Below are positions 1 through 8,827 of a stretch of DNA of 64,000 bases, one piece after another; position 1 is the stretch's first letter; the number at the start of each line of letters is the position of its first letter. The stretch is from NCBI RefSeq assembly GCF_018282095.1, contig NZ_CP074126.1:1684501-1748500 (forward strand), written 5' to 3'. Source of the stretch: Pseudovibrio brasiliensis (GTDB lineage Bacteria > Pseudomonadota > Alphaproteobacteria > Rhizobiales > Stappiaceae). The notes below the pieces were generated by a model. The model did not search any database. It had not been told where the DNA came from and worked only from the letters and a program-made list of their open reading frames with translations. The position numbers were made by a program, and so were the translations under genes.

Positions 1-834
1 GGAAAAACAACAGCTGCCCTTGCGATGCTGCGTGCGTTTCCGCTGACGCGCGGCAAAATCACCTACACCACGGAAGACGGTCCCCGCGACATACAGGGGT
101 TCAACGAAAAGGAACTCTTCCAATACCGCAAACGCGCACAGATCATCTTTCAGGATCCATTCTCGTCCCTCAACCCAAGGCGCACCCTTAACGAAATCCT
201 GCAAGAGCCTCTTGTCATCCACCGCATGGGCGACAGCCTCAGTCAGGCTGCCCGCATTCGGGAACTGATAGATCTGGTGGGCCTGTCCCCCAGATACCTG
301 CGCCGCTACCCGCATTCCTTCTCGGGTGGTCAGCGCCAACGCATTGGCATCGCCAGAGCACTGGCTCTGAACCCCGAGTTCCTGATCTGTGATGAACCAA
401 CCTCAGCACTCGATGTATCCGTTCAGGCGCAAATCCTGAACCTCCTCAAAGATCTGAAGGACGAACTCGGCCTCACTTACGTCTTCGTGAGCCATAACCT
501 TGCGGTGGTTGATTACATCTCGGATCGCGTGGCGGTTATGTGTAAGGGCAAAGTGGTAGAAGTCGGCCCAACACGACAAATCATAGACAATCCAATCCAC
601 CCTTATACAAAAGCGCTTCTCAAGGCAGTGCCGGAACCCTCTCTGGATCACAAACTGGACTTCGGATCACTGGAAGGAACAAGCAGCTCCGATCCAACCC
701 AATGGCCAGCTCCCTACCGTATGCGTTACACAACGGTGCCATATCTGGTTGAGATGGAAACAGACCACTGGGTGTGTGCACCCGGTATGGAAGCCATGCG
801 TGGCATCGTGGGATTGGGAGGCAGTCACATATGA
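1..834 (+). CDS. Oligopeptide/dipeptide ABC transporter ATPase, 5' truncated by window
   Basis: ATP-hydrolysing subunit of a peptide-type importer, acting on the cytoplasmic face of the membrane. The window opens inside the Walker A loop (G-K-T-T are codons 1-4), so the true start lies upstream. Visible in order are a Q-loop (FQDPFSSLNPR), the signature SGGQRQR, Walker B with DEPTSALD, an H-loop (VSHNLAVV), and the C-terminal oligopeptide-family tail (NPIHPYTKALLKAVPEP) that helps define the Opp/Dpp/Gsi group. The stop overlaps the start of the solute-binding protein by 4 bases (ATGA), so the two are translationally coupled. Whether this is a single-NBD protein or the second half of a fused dual ATPase cannot be seen from here. 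The family call is secure; the substrate is unknown. Confidence 0.93.
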   Translation, partial: GKTTAALAMLRAFPLTRGKITYTTEDGPRDIQGFNEKELFQYRKRAQIIFQDPFSSLNPRRTLNEILQEPLVIHRMGDSLSQAARIRELIDLVGLSPRYLRRYPHSFSGGQRQRIGIARALALNPEFLICDEPTSALDVSVQAQILNLLKDLKDELGLTYVFVSHNLAVVDYISDRVAVMCKGKVVEVGPTRQIIDNPIHPYTKALLKAVPEPSLDHKLDFGSLEGTSSSDPTQWPAPYRMRYTTVPYLVEMETDHWVCAPGMEAMRGIVGLGGSHI

Positions 835-2738
835 TCACCCGACGTTTCCTCAACGCAGCGCTTGTCCTTGCAACCCTTGCATTCCCATCAGTCTCATCTG
901 CCTTGGTTTTGAAAGAAACGCCCGGCATCCCTCCCGGCTTACCTCCTGTTGTCGACCGAGTGCCCAAAGAACCGCTCGTAACCTATCCGGAAGACATTGG
1001 CCGTGTCATTGGCGTGCAAGGGGGCTCTCTACACACACTAATCTCACGCCCTAAGGACGTCCGCCTGATCAACGTATGGGGGTATGCGCGACTGGTCGGC
1101 TACAACGAAAACCTTGAGCTCAATCCAGACATTTTGGAAAGCGTCGACAATCACTACGATAAGATCTTCACGTTGCATTTGCGGGAAGGCCACAAATGGT
1201 CCGATGGCAGCTCTTTCACTGCTGAAGATTTCCGCTTCTGGTTTGAAGATGTGGCCCTCAATGATGAACTCAACCCTATCGGCTTGCCGGGTTTTATGTT
1301 GGTGGATGGAGAAGGGCCAGAGTTTACGGTAATTGATGAAACCGCCGTTCGCTTCGAGTGGCATGAGCCAAACCCATTGTTCCTGCAAGAGCTTGCAAAG
1401 GCCCGCCCGCCATTTATCTATCGGCCTGCTGCCTACATGAAGCAGTTCCATGAAAAATATGGAAACCCCGAGTTCATCCGGCAGATCGCCCGCATAGAAA
1501 AAGTCCGTGGCTGGGCGCCTTTGTTTAATCGCATGGATGATATGTACGGCGCGTCAAACCCACACATCCCCACATTGCAGCCCTGGGTGCCGCGCACAGC
1601 CTCGGGCGAACGCCGAGCGGTGATGGAACGCAATCCCTTCTTCCACCGTGTTGATAATGCAGGCCAGCAACTGCCCTACATCAACCGCATCATCATGGAT
1701 GTGGTAGACGGCAAACTCATCCCGGCAAAGACACTGGCTGGTGAAAGCGACCTGCAGGCGCGTGGGCTGGGCTTCTCCGATATCTCGGTACTCAAACGCG
1801 GTGAGCAAACACAGGATTATGATACCCGTCTCTGGCTCAACTCCAAAGGTTCGGAAATCTCAATCTTGCCCAATCTGAGCGTCAAAGACCCAGTCTGGCG
1901 AAAACTCATGCAGGACCGCCGGTTCCGTCATGCGCTCTCAATGGGCATCGATCGTGAGCTCATCAACAAAGTGCTTTATTTCGGCTTAGGTCGTGCTGGC
2001 AATGACACCGTCCTCAACATTTCTCCGCTCTTCCAACCGGACTTTCAGACGGCGTGGGCAGAATTTAATCCAGAGCTTGCAAACCAACTGCTCGATGATA
2101 TCGGCTTGACCGATAGACGAGGGGATGGGGTCCGCCTTTTGGAGGATGGACGCCCTTTACAGCTCATTATCGAAATCACTGGTGAGAGTTCAGAACAAGA
2201 TGATGCTCTGGAGTTGGTTGCTGAAACGTGGAAAGAAATTGGTGTCTCCGCTTTCATTCGACCCAGCCAACGCGACACAATCCGTGCTCGTGCACTATCA
2301 GGCGCTTTGATGATGTCCGTCTGGTCGGGATTTGAAAATGGTGTTCCAACGGCTGATATGCCGCCCGTAGACTACGCACCGACACGAGAGGATTTTCTTT
2401 CCTGGGCACCATGGGGCAATTATTATGAGAGTGATGGTCATGCAGGTGTCAGACCAGACTGGCCCCCTGCCATCCGGCTGGTCGAATTGTTTGATCAATG
2501 GCTCGTCAGCAGCAGCTTTGAAGAGCGGGATATGATCTGGGAACAGATCCTTCAGATCCATGCAGACGAAACCATTCACATCGGTCTGGTCAATGGTGTC
2601 CGGCATCCGGTTGTTGTTAAAGGCCTACTCAATGTTCCGGAGATGGGCATCTATGGCTGGGATCCAGGTGCTCAGTTCGGCATCCATCGCATGGATCTCT
2701 TCTTTTTCAAAGACTTACTGCCGGATGAAGATAGCTGA
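831..2738 (+). CDS. Periplasmic solute-binding protein, family 5 (long form)
   Basis: Captures the substrate in the periplasm for the adjacent importer. The ATG at 831 overlaps the ATPase stop and gives a clean Sec signal peptide (MITRRFLNAALVLATLAF, cleavage near SSA-L around residue 24); in-frame codons upstream would bury it. Mature-protein features include the SBP_bac_5 hallmark LREGHKWSDGSSFTAEDF near residue 120. At 635 aa it is about 100 residues longer than ordinary DppA/OppA and belongs to the long group that is often paired with large-loop permeases. An imperfect hairpin and 135 bases separate it from the permease genes. Peptide or opine-like substrates are typical of the family, but nothing here fixes the ligand. 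Confidence 0.9.
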   Translation: MITRRFLNAALVLATLAFPSVSSALVLKETPGIPPGLPPVVDRVPKEPLVTYPEDIGRVIGVQGGSLHTLISRPKDVRLINVWGYARLVGYNENLELNPDILESVDNHYDKIFTLHLREGHKWSDGSSFTAEDFRFWFEDVALNDELNPIGLPGFMLVDGEGPEFTVIDETAVRFEWHEPNPLFLQELAKARPPFIYRPAAYMKQFHEKYGNPEFIRQIARIEKVRGWAPLFNRMDDMYGASNPHIPTLQPWVPRTASGERRAVMERNPFFHRVDNAGQQLPYINRIIMDVVDGKLIPAKTLAGESDLQARGLGFSDISVLKRGEQTQDYDTRLWLNSKGSEISILPNLSVKDPVWRKLMQDRRFRHALSMGIDRELINKVLYFGLGRAGNDTVLNISPLFQPDFQTAWAEFNPELANQLLDDIGLTDRRGDGVRLLEDGRPLQLIIEITGESSEQDDALELVAETWKEIGVSAFIRPSQRDTIRARALSGALMMSVWSGFENGVPTADMPPVDYAPTREDFLSWAPWGNYYESDGHAGVRPDWPPAIRLVELFDQWLVSSSFEERDMIWEQILQIHADETIHIGLVNGVRHPVVVKGLLNVPEMGIYGWDPGAQFGIHRMDLFFFKDLLPDEDS

Positions 2739-2758
2739 AAAAGCAAGTTCCGGATGTA

Positions 2759-2789
2759 AGCTTAAGCGCCCGCTAATGGGGCTTTTCAA
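2759..2789 (+). terminator. Imperfect intra-operon hairpin, possible partial terminator
   Basis: AAGCGCCC and GGGGCTTTT form a G+C stem with one bulge around a short loop, just after the solute-binding protein stop. It lies between the binding-protein gene and the permeases, a common place for a leaky terminator or mRNA-stabilising hairpin that raises binding-protein dose. Confidence 0.4.
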
Positions 2790-2873
2790 ACCTGATTAGA
2801 TTTTCTCAGAGAAAGCCAAGAGAGCTCCTTTACACTTCTCCCACGAGTGGTGTGAGAGAAGAAAGGGAAGCGG

Positions 2874-3902
2874 GTGCTCAATTACATCCTGCGGCGGCTT
2901 TTGGTGATGATACCAACGCTTGCCGCCATCAGTTTCCTTATTTTTTTCATCATTGAGCTGCCGGAAGGGGATTACATCTCCAATCAAATCTCCATGCTAC
3001 GATCAACCGGAGAGAGTGCTTCCATTGGCAGACTGGAATTTCTCCGCAAAGAGTTCGCCTTAGACCGCCCCTTTGTAGAACGCTATGGCATATGGGTCGG
3101 TCTCTGGCCTGGACCAAATGGATTTGACGGGCTCATTCAGGGCAACTGGGGTTGGTCGTTTGAGTATGATCAGCCAGTGGGGGAGGTCGTCGGTCCAACA
3201 TTACCGCTCACAATTGCTCTCAACCTCGCAACCATCCTCTTCATCTATTGCGTGGCTTTTCCAATCGGAATGTATTCGGCAACGCACCAATACTCCGTTG
3301 GCGACTATACCTTTACCCTTGTCGGATATCTCGGCCTCGCAACACCCAACTTCCTGCTCGCTCTCGTTCTTATGTATCTTGCCAACAGTTGGTTTGGCCT
3401 GACTGTCGGTGGCATCATGGAAGAGCGTTACATCGGCGAACCAATGAGCAGCGGCAAAGCCCTATCAATTGTCGCTCACCTTGTCGTCCCAGTAATCGTC
3501 ATTGGCACATCAGGTACAGCAGCCATGATCCGACGTTTGCGCGCAAACCTTCTAGATGAGCTTTTCAAGCAATACGTCACCACCGCCCGCTCCAAGGGCA
3601 TGCGAGAAAGCAAGCTCCTCGTTAAGTACCCGCTCCGTGTAGCCCTTAATCCTTTCATTGCGGATATCGGTAACTTGATCCCATCACTGGTTTCAGGGTC
3701 TGTGATCGTTTCCGTCGTTCTGAATTTGCCAACAGTTGGTCCGGTTCTTTTGGGAGCTCTGCAATCGCAGGATCAGTTCCTTGCTGGGTTCATTCTGCTC
3801 TTCGTCTCCATCCTCACGTTAATTGGCATGCTGGTCTCAGATGTTCTGCTCGGGTACCTCGATCCACGCATTCGCCTAGGTAAGGAGGGTGCCAGACAAT
3901 GA
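2874..3902 (+). CDS. Peptide ABC transporter permease, DppB/OppB type
   Basis: Inner-membrane channel subunit (342 aa). It starts at GTG 2874 after a purine-rich GGGAAG site, giving MLNYILRRLLVMIPTLAAIS, the typical first helix of DppB-like permeases. A periplasmic segment rich in Trp and Gly (WVGLWPGPNG, GNWGWSFEY) follows. Further helices come next, and the EAA coupling loop carries VTTARSKGM near residues 230-240. The stop overlaps the next gene by 4 bases. It works as a heterodimer with the following permease. Confidence 0.92.
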   Translation: MLNYILRRLLVMIPTLAAISFLIFFIIELPEGDYISNQISMLRSTGESASIGRLEFLRKEFALDRPFVERYGIWVGLWPGPNGFDGLIQGNWGWSFEYDQPVGEVVGPTLPLTIALNLATILFIYCVAFPIGMYSATHQYSVGDYTFTLVGYLGLATPNFLLALVLMYLANSWFGLTVGGIMEERYIGEPMSSGKALSIVAHLVVPVIVIGTSGTAAMIRRLRANLLDELFKQYVTTARSKGMRESKLLVKYPLRVALNPFIADIGNLIPSLVSGSVIVSVVLNLPTVGPVLLGALQSQDQFLAGFILLFVSILTLIGMLVSDVLLGYLDPRIRLGKEGARQ

Positions 3903-5071
3903 GCCAAGATGATCGTCGCGAAGACAAGGTAGAGCACTACGTCAATCCTAAGGGCTTCGATCCCAAAGAAGTGGAGATCCTGACCAGAGAGCAGGAACGC
4001 TACTATCAGGCTCCGCAGTGGAAGATCATCTGGTGGAAGTTCCGCAAACACAAGCTGGCTGTCGCGTCAGCCATTGTTCTCTTCTTCTTTTATCTCTGCG
4101 TGCCTTTTGCTGAAATTATTGCCCCATACCCTGTCGCCAAACGAAACGTCGATTTCCTCTTCGCCCCACCTCAGGCCATCCATCTGTTCCATGAGGGCAA
4201 ACTTGTTGGTCCCTTCGTTTACGGGTTAAACCCTTCCGTCGATCTTGAGAACCTGAAATGGGTCTACGAAACTGACACCACCAAGGTGCAAAAACTCCGC
4301 TTCTTCTGTGAAGGGGAGCCCTATAAGTTCTGGGGGCTATTCCCTGCTAAGTTTCACGTTGTCTGCCCTGCAAAAGATGGCACTCTCTTCATCGCTGGAA
4401 CAGATAGATTAGGGAGGGACCAATACTCCGGCCTTGTCTACGGAGCCCGGCTTTCCCTAACCATCGGCCTTGTTGGTGTAAGCATTTCTATGGTGCTTGG
4501 CGTGTTGCTGGGCGGACTTGCTGGGTTCTTCGGAGGTTGGATCGACAGCTCCATCCAACGCGTTATCGAGATTATGCGATCACTCCCCGAACTACCCCTC
4601 TGGATGGCTCTATCTGCGGCTTTGCCCATCACGTGGTCGCCCGTCTGGATCTACTTCGGTCTGACGGTCATCTTGGGACTGCTGGATTGGCCGGGGCTGG
4701 CTCGTGCAGTCAGATCTAAACTGCTCTCCCTGCGGGAAGAGGAGTATGCCAAAGCTGCAGCTCTCATGGGCGCCAGCCCAAGCCGCATCATTGTCAAACA
4801 CCTGCTCCCCGGTTTCACCAGCCATCTGGTCGCCTCAGCAACTCTCTCCGTGCCCGCCATGATATTGGGGGAAACAGCACTGTCTTTCCTCAATCTGGGC
4901 CTCAGGCGACCTGCCGTTTCATGGGGCGTTCTTCTCAATGAAGCCCAGAATATCTCGGTGGTCACCATATATCCGTGGTTGATGGCGCCGGTTATTCCAA
5001 TCATCATCGTGGTGCTTGCATTTAACTTCATGGGGGATGGGCTGCGCGATGCGGCGGATCCATACAAGTAA
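3899..5071 (+). CDS. Peptide ABC transporter permease, DppC type with large periplasmic loop
   Basis: Second channel subunit, ATGA-coupled to the preceding permease. At 390 aa it exceeds the usual ~300 aa of DppC. The extra length sits after the first transmembrane helix (around residues 52-72), where some 90 residues of mixed polar sequence precede the family motif GTDRLGRDQYSGLVYGARLS. The EAA loop reads EEYAKAAALMGASP. The first ~45 residues are charged and cytoplasmic. Long loops of this kind pair with long binding proteins such as the one upstream, so the two may have co-evolved for docking; that last point is inference. Confidence 0.92.
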   Translation: MSQDDRREDKVEHYVNPKGFDPKEVEILTREQERYYQAPQWKIIWWKFRKHKLAVASAIVLFFFYLCVPFAEIIAPYPVAKRNVDFLFAPPQAIHLFHEGKLVGPFVYGLNPSVDLENLKWVYETDTTKVQKLRFFCEGEPYKFWGLFPAKFHVVCPAKDGTLFIAGTDRLGRDQYSGLVYGARLSLTIGLVGVSISMVLGVLLGGLAGFFGGWIDSSIQRVIEIMRSLPELPLWMALSAALPITWSPVWIYFGLTVILGLLDWPGLARAVRSKLLSLREEEYAKAAALMGASPSRIIVKHLLPGFTSHLVASATLSVPAMILGETALSFLNLGLRRPAVSWGVLLNEAQNISVVTIYPWLMAPVIPIIIVVLAFNFMGDGLRDAADPYK

Positions 5072-5088
5072 CTGGAGCCTCGGGTGTT

Positions 5089-5682
5089 ATGGAAGAGCAA
5101 TCAGAGGACTGGGACCGCCAGTACAAAGAAGGCCGCTGGCATTTTCTCAATGACATCAAAGAAGCGGCCCGCTACGGCATACTCTCCGCATGGCTGGGCC
5201 AGACTGAGGCAAGCCGAAACGTACTGGACGTGGGTTGCGGTGAAGCAATCTTGTATCACTATCTCACAGCTTCAGGCCTGCAACACTATTGCGGCGTCGA
5301 CCTTTCTGAAACTGCATTGAGCAAAGCCGAAGTGATCCCCAATGAGGCACAGCTGGTTCAATCTGATCTGGAGAATTTCTCTCCTAAATCCGGGCAACGG
5401 TTTACTGCGATCATCTTCAACGAAGTGCTGTATTTCTGCGAAGATCCGGAGCAACAGCTCAAAAGATATGCTGAGTTTCTGGAGCCCGATGGTGTCATCG
5501 CAATCTCCATGTACACACCTGCCCGTGAAAAGTCCGGTGCGCACAAATCACTCCAAAAGGTCTGGGCTGAAACAGACAAGGCAACGCATTGGCAAGTGCT
5601 GGATGATCTGGAACTGAACTCCCGCTCAAAGAACGTCGGCTGGAAGCTCCGCCTCGTCAAACCTGTCCGCTCGACAGACTAA
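5089..5682 (+). CDS. Class I SAM-dependent methyltransferase
   Basis: A 197-aa soluble methyltransferase. Motif I (VLDVGCGEA, residues 45-53), the acidic end of strand 2 (GVDLS) and a motif with FNEVLYFCEDP near residue 110 define the Rossmann-like SAM-binding fold. It starts 17 bases after the permease stop and is probably co-transcribed with the transporter. Its 3' end overlaps the convergent deacetylase gene by 26 bases. The substrate is unknown; next to a glycan cluster, a sugar or small-molecule hydroxyl is possible. Confidence 0.85.
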   Translation: MEEQSEDWDRQYKEGRWHFLNDIKEAARYGILSAWLGQTEASRNVLDVGCGEAILYHYLTASGLQHYCGVDLSETALSKAEVIPNEAQLVQSDLENFSPKSGQRFTAIIFNEVLYFCEDPEQQLKRYAEFLEPDGVIAISMYTPAREKSGAHKSLQKVWAETDKATHWQVLDDLELNSRSKNVGWKLRLVKPVRSTD

Positions 5683-6517
5683 AGTCACGCTTAGCCTCTT
5701 CGAGTAACTCCTGAGAACTGAGCCATGCTGCTGCGGGGTGAACAGAGGTTATCTTGAAAAACACCTCCAAAAACTCTGAGCACCCTTCGCCATGATCCAG
5801 ATGGTGGGTCAGCAACCCGATGGGCTCACTCGCATTGGTTCGCCGCCGGCAGAGCTGGAGATCCAACCGCTTCCGTGCCGCGTCCCAACCAATAAAGCGT
5901 TTGTTCTTTTTCCATTTAATGATGTCCACGTGGCTTTGCAGGCGCGGTAAACGGAAATGGTTGATCCAGGTAAAGGCCGAGAGGCCATAATCACCTTGTT
6001 GCTGCAACAGTTGCACGGCACGCGGAGCAATGCGGTTCCATGGCGGTACAAACAGCGGCACAAAGCGCTCCGCAAACAAGCCTTGCAGGATCTCTTTGCC
6101 TTCCAGAAGCTCCTTCTCCATGTCCAAAGCAGTCCGCCGCCAACCAAACTCACTGGCTTTCTCTCCACGAGATTTATCCTGATAGTTCTTGTGCTGCCAT
6201 CCGTGATGTAGAATCTGAACGGTGTGCGTATCCGCAAGACGCTGGGCCAAATCCTCTGTCGCAAACTTAGGGATAACAGCAAGCGAAAGCGGAATAGTGA
6301 ACCGCTCAGAAAAGCCAAGCAACTCGTCCAGTTCGGGCGTAAGCGAAACCGCATCATCATCACGCCACCAGAACCTGACAGTAAGCCCACGCTCAGCAAA
6401 CCAATCCAGATGCTGAATGAGTGCTTGCTCAAAAATCTCCTGATCCCTGTCGGTAGCTTTATCATTTGTGGGGTTAAGTTCCACAACGGAGGCTGAGCTA
6501 GAGGTCACGAGAAACAT
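5657..6517 (-). CDS. Polysaccharide deacetylase-like protein (NodB-fold)
   Basis: A 286-aa protein with scattered NodB-fold motifs: WRDDDA (residues 51-56; the DD pair would be catalytic base and metal ligand), HHGWQH (104-109; metal His pair) and VPPWNR (157-162). It has no signal peptide, so a cytoplasmic substrate is likely. The ATG at 6517 is preferred because GGGAGAGGA lies directly upstream; a longer reading adds a basic non-homologous-looking extension. It overlaps the upstream glycosyltransferase by 20 bases and is the last gene of the glycan block. It probably removes an acyl group from a glycan intermediate made by the four transferases. Confidence 0.8.
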   Translation of the reverse strand: MFLVTSSSASVVELNPTNDKATDRDQEIFEQALIQHLDWFAERGLTVRFWWRDDDAVSLTPELDELLGFSERFTIPLSLAVIPKFATEDLAQRLADTHTVQILHHGWQHKNYQDKSRGEKASEFGWRRTALDMEKELLEGKEILQGLFAERFVPLFVPPWNRIAPRAVQLLQQQGDYGLSAFTWINHFRLPRLQSHVDIIKWKKNKRFIGWDAARKRLDLQLCRRRTNASEPIGLLTHHLDHGEGCSEFLEVFFKITSVHPAAAWLSSQELLEEAKRDFSLSSGQV

Positions 6518-7697
6518 TCCTCTCCCAGATGATCCCAACTGTACTATCCAACGCCGTCTCCATACCAAGATCAGCAGCGAGTATCTGCGCCGAAATCTCC
6601 GCACCATTCAGCGCCACATGCAGATCAGGGGCGGGAAGGCCAAGCGCTTTCTGAGCTGCTTGAGCCAACGTGTTTGGACTGAGAACCTTCTCTGGCACTG
6701 CCACTGCTCTGCGATGTTTCATCAGGCTGATGGCTCTCTGTGTTTGTTCTGTCTCCGCTTCCTGCGCAAAGGGAACCAGCACAGATGGAATGCCTGCACG
6801 CAGGATATCGACCACTGTGTTGTAACCAGCTTGCGAGATGGAGAGTTTGGCGTTCTTCAAAAGAGCAGGGAAGTCCTTACGCGCCCGCTCAATGATCAGC
6901 TCAGAGGACGAATGCCGTGAAAGCTGATGAAACTCTGCCTCGGGAATGTCATGTCCAACCAGCACCCGCCACTTAAGTGTGGTGTTTGGGGGCATGTGGT
7001 TGGGAGCTGAAAGCGCAGCCCGCAGCAAAGCAGAGCCCACAGCGCCGCCGCCGCAGGAAACGATCACCTCATCAGTCCCATCCGCTGATGTCGCCTCTGT
7101 TGAGCGATCGTCGCTGATATAGCCCGTATACCGAACATGTGAGCTGACCCGATAAGCAAAGGGGAAGCTGTCGCCCAGTGTGATGAGCTGCGGATCGGAG
7201 TGGACTAGAATGCGGTCGTAAAAGGCCGTGGCCTGCGAGGCCATCCACTCTTCCTTCCAGGCCTCATCCTTGCGCACCAGAATATCGCGCACTGAACAGA
7301 CCACCCACGGCGGAGACGATTTGGTACCAGCACATTCCAGAAGCCGGGTCATTTCAGCAGCAAACATGCGCCTGCCAAACGGATAGGTCTCAGTGATCAG
7401 CAGATCAAAATGCTCAGAGGAGAAAGCGGAGAGTGTCGCTGCAATACGCTTCTCCCACCATGCTTCATCGATTGGATTGTCATGCTCGTCCAGCAACACA
7501 TCAAACTTGGCACTGGCCGCACGAACTGCAGGCAACTGCACCACAGACAGTCCACCACAGTCCAGCGTCGCAGGAATGCGATTGCCGGTGGCAAGCGTCA
7601 CCGCAATGCCCTGACGGACCAGCGCTTTCGCCAGTGCAACAGCCCGCACAATATGGCCGGAGCCGAGTAGATGCTGAACATGAATGAAGGCTTTCAT
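6498..7697 (-). CDS. MurG-like glycosyltransferase (GT-B fold)
   Basis: A 399-aa GT-B enzyme. The N-terminus holds the acceptor-domain signature LLGSGHIVRAVALAKAL, as in MurG and UDP-sugar transferases. The C-terminal half carries VSCGGGAVGSALL and the donor-site segment SQAGYNTVVDILRAGIPSVL, where the glycosyltransferase-28 family binds the nucleotide sugar. GGAGG is better spaced to the second of two adjacent ATG codons (7697) than to the first (7700). The upstream gene's TGA overlaps this start. The product is predicted to add one sugar to a lipid- or nucleotide-linked intermediate; donor and acceptor are unknown. Confidence 0.83.
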   Translation of the reverse strand: MKAFIHVQHLLGSGHIVRAVALAKALVRQGIAVTLATGNRIPATLDCGGLSVVQLPAVRAASAKFDVLLDEHDNPIDEAWWEKRIAATLSAFSSEHFDLLITETYPFGRRMFAAEMTRLLECAGTKSSPPWVVCSVRDILVRKDEAWKEEWMASQATAFYDRILVHSDPQLITLGDSFPFAYRVSSHVRYTGYISDDRSTEATSADGTDEVIVSCGGGAVGSALLRAALSAPNHMPPNTTLKWRVLVGHDIPEAEFHQLSRHSSSELIIERARKDFPALLKNAKLSISQAGYNTVVDILRAGIPSVLVPFAQEAETEQTQRAISLMKHRRAVAVPEKVLSPNTLAQAAQKALGLPAPDLHVALNGAEISAQILAADLGMETALDSTVGIIWERNVSRDL

Positions 7698-8827
7698 CAT
7701 CGGCCTCCGTGCACTCTCCGCTTAAACTGGTGATGTTCAAGGGCCGCATGGAGAACTTTATCCAACCCTCTGGCACCAGCTTCCAGGCTGTGGTTCTTGT
7801 GAATGTTCTCTATGGCGGCAAGGCCCATGTTCTCACGTTTATGCGGGTTTTTGATGAGCGACATCAGGTTTTGTGCCAAAGCCGAGGCATCCCCTTCATC
7901 AGAAAGCAGACCGCTGGTGCCTTCCTCAACAATGTCAGGAACCCCAAACACGCGACCACCAACAACAGGCAGTCCGCAGGATTGAGCTTCCAGAAACACA
8001 AAGCCAAAGGCTTCACGAATGGCGGGCCAGACGAACACGTCGTGAGAGCGATAAAGCCGAGGCATTTCCTGCCATGGGATCAAACCAACAAACTCAGTGC
8101 GTTCCGGATCAAACAGTGGTTCAATCTCACCGCGGGCAGGGCCGTCTCCAGCGATTGTCAGGCGCCACGGCAGATCCGCAATCTGCTTCAGCGCAGCCGC
8201 CAACACCATGTAAGAAAACTGCTTATCCCCCTCACGCATCATGCCGGCGCAGAGCAAGCGTATCTTCCCGTCCGCAGACCCTTTGGTGACACTATGGCTG
8301 ACTTCGAACTTCGCAGTCTCCAGAAAGGGCGGAAGTACCGTCAGAACATCATCATTCAATACTTCTTTCAGGCATTGAGCATCTGCGTTGGTGAGTGCAA
8401 CAACCTGATTTGCCTGCGCAAGAGCAGCATCAGCGGCATTAAACCCAAGCGCCCAGTTGCCTGCCTGCCGTTTCGGGGCGCGGCTTGCCTCCACCACCAC
8501 ATAAGGAATGTTGAACTTGGCGCAAAGGTAGGGACCAATCCAGTCTGGAGCTTTGTGGTAGAGATGATAGGTGAGGAACACATCCGGCACGTCACCACGC
8601 TCAATCCAGCGGTCCGCAATTGCCTTAGCTTCAGTGATCGCAAGCTCTTTCACTTCCCGCGTAACATCTTCACCACCTTCTGCCCGCCAACTGCGGAAGG
8701 TGGATGCCACATCTACCTCATGCCCTGCCAGTTGCAATGCTCGCACAATCAGACGCCCCATGGTCCGGTCCCCCGAAGGCACAGGATGGTCGATTGGTTT
8801 CATGGGAGCGGTAAAGGCAACTTTCAT
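7697..8827 (-). CDS. Glycosyltransferase family 4
   Basis: A 376-aa retaining GT-B enzyme. It starts at ATG 8827, overlapping the previous gene's TGA (ATGA); a TTG two codons earlier is less likely. Motifs are an N-terminal MKVAFTAPMKPI, a C-terminal-domain entry RLLCAGMMREGDKQ, GDGPARGEIE, and the GT4 EX7E element REAFGFVFLEA that contacts the nucleotide-sugar donor. It follows directly on a second family 4 transferase. It presumably extends the same glycan as its neighbours. Confidence 0.87.
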   Translation of the reverse strand: MKVAFTAPMKPIDHPVPSGDRTMGRLIVRALQLAGHEVDVASTFRSWRAEGGEDVTREVKELAITEAKAIADRWIERGDVPDVFLTYHLYHKAPDWIGPYLCAKFNIPYVVVEASRAPKRQAGNWALGFNAADAALAQANQVVALTNADAQCLKEVLNDDVLTVLPPFLETAKFEVSHSVTKGSADGKIRLLCAGMMREGDKQFSYMVLAAALKQIADLPWRLTIAGDGPARGEIEPLFDPERTEFVGLIPWQEMPRLYRSHDVFVWPAIREAFGFVFLEAQSCGLPVVGGRVFGVPDIVEEGTSGLLSDEGDASALAQNLMSLIKNPHKRENMGLAAIENIHKNHSLEAGARGLDKVLHAALEHHQFKRRVHGGR

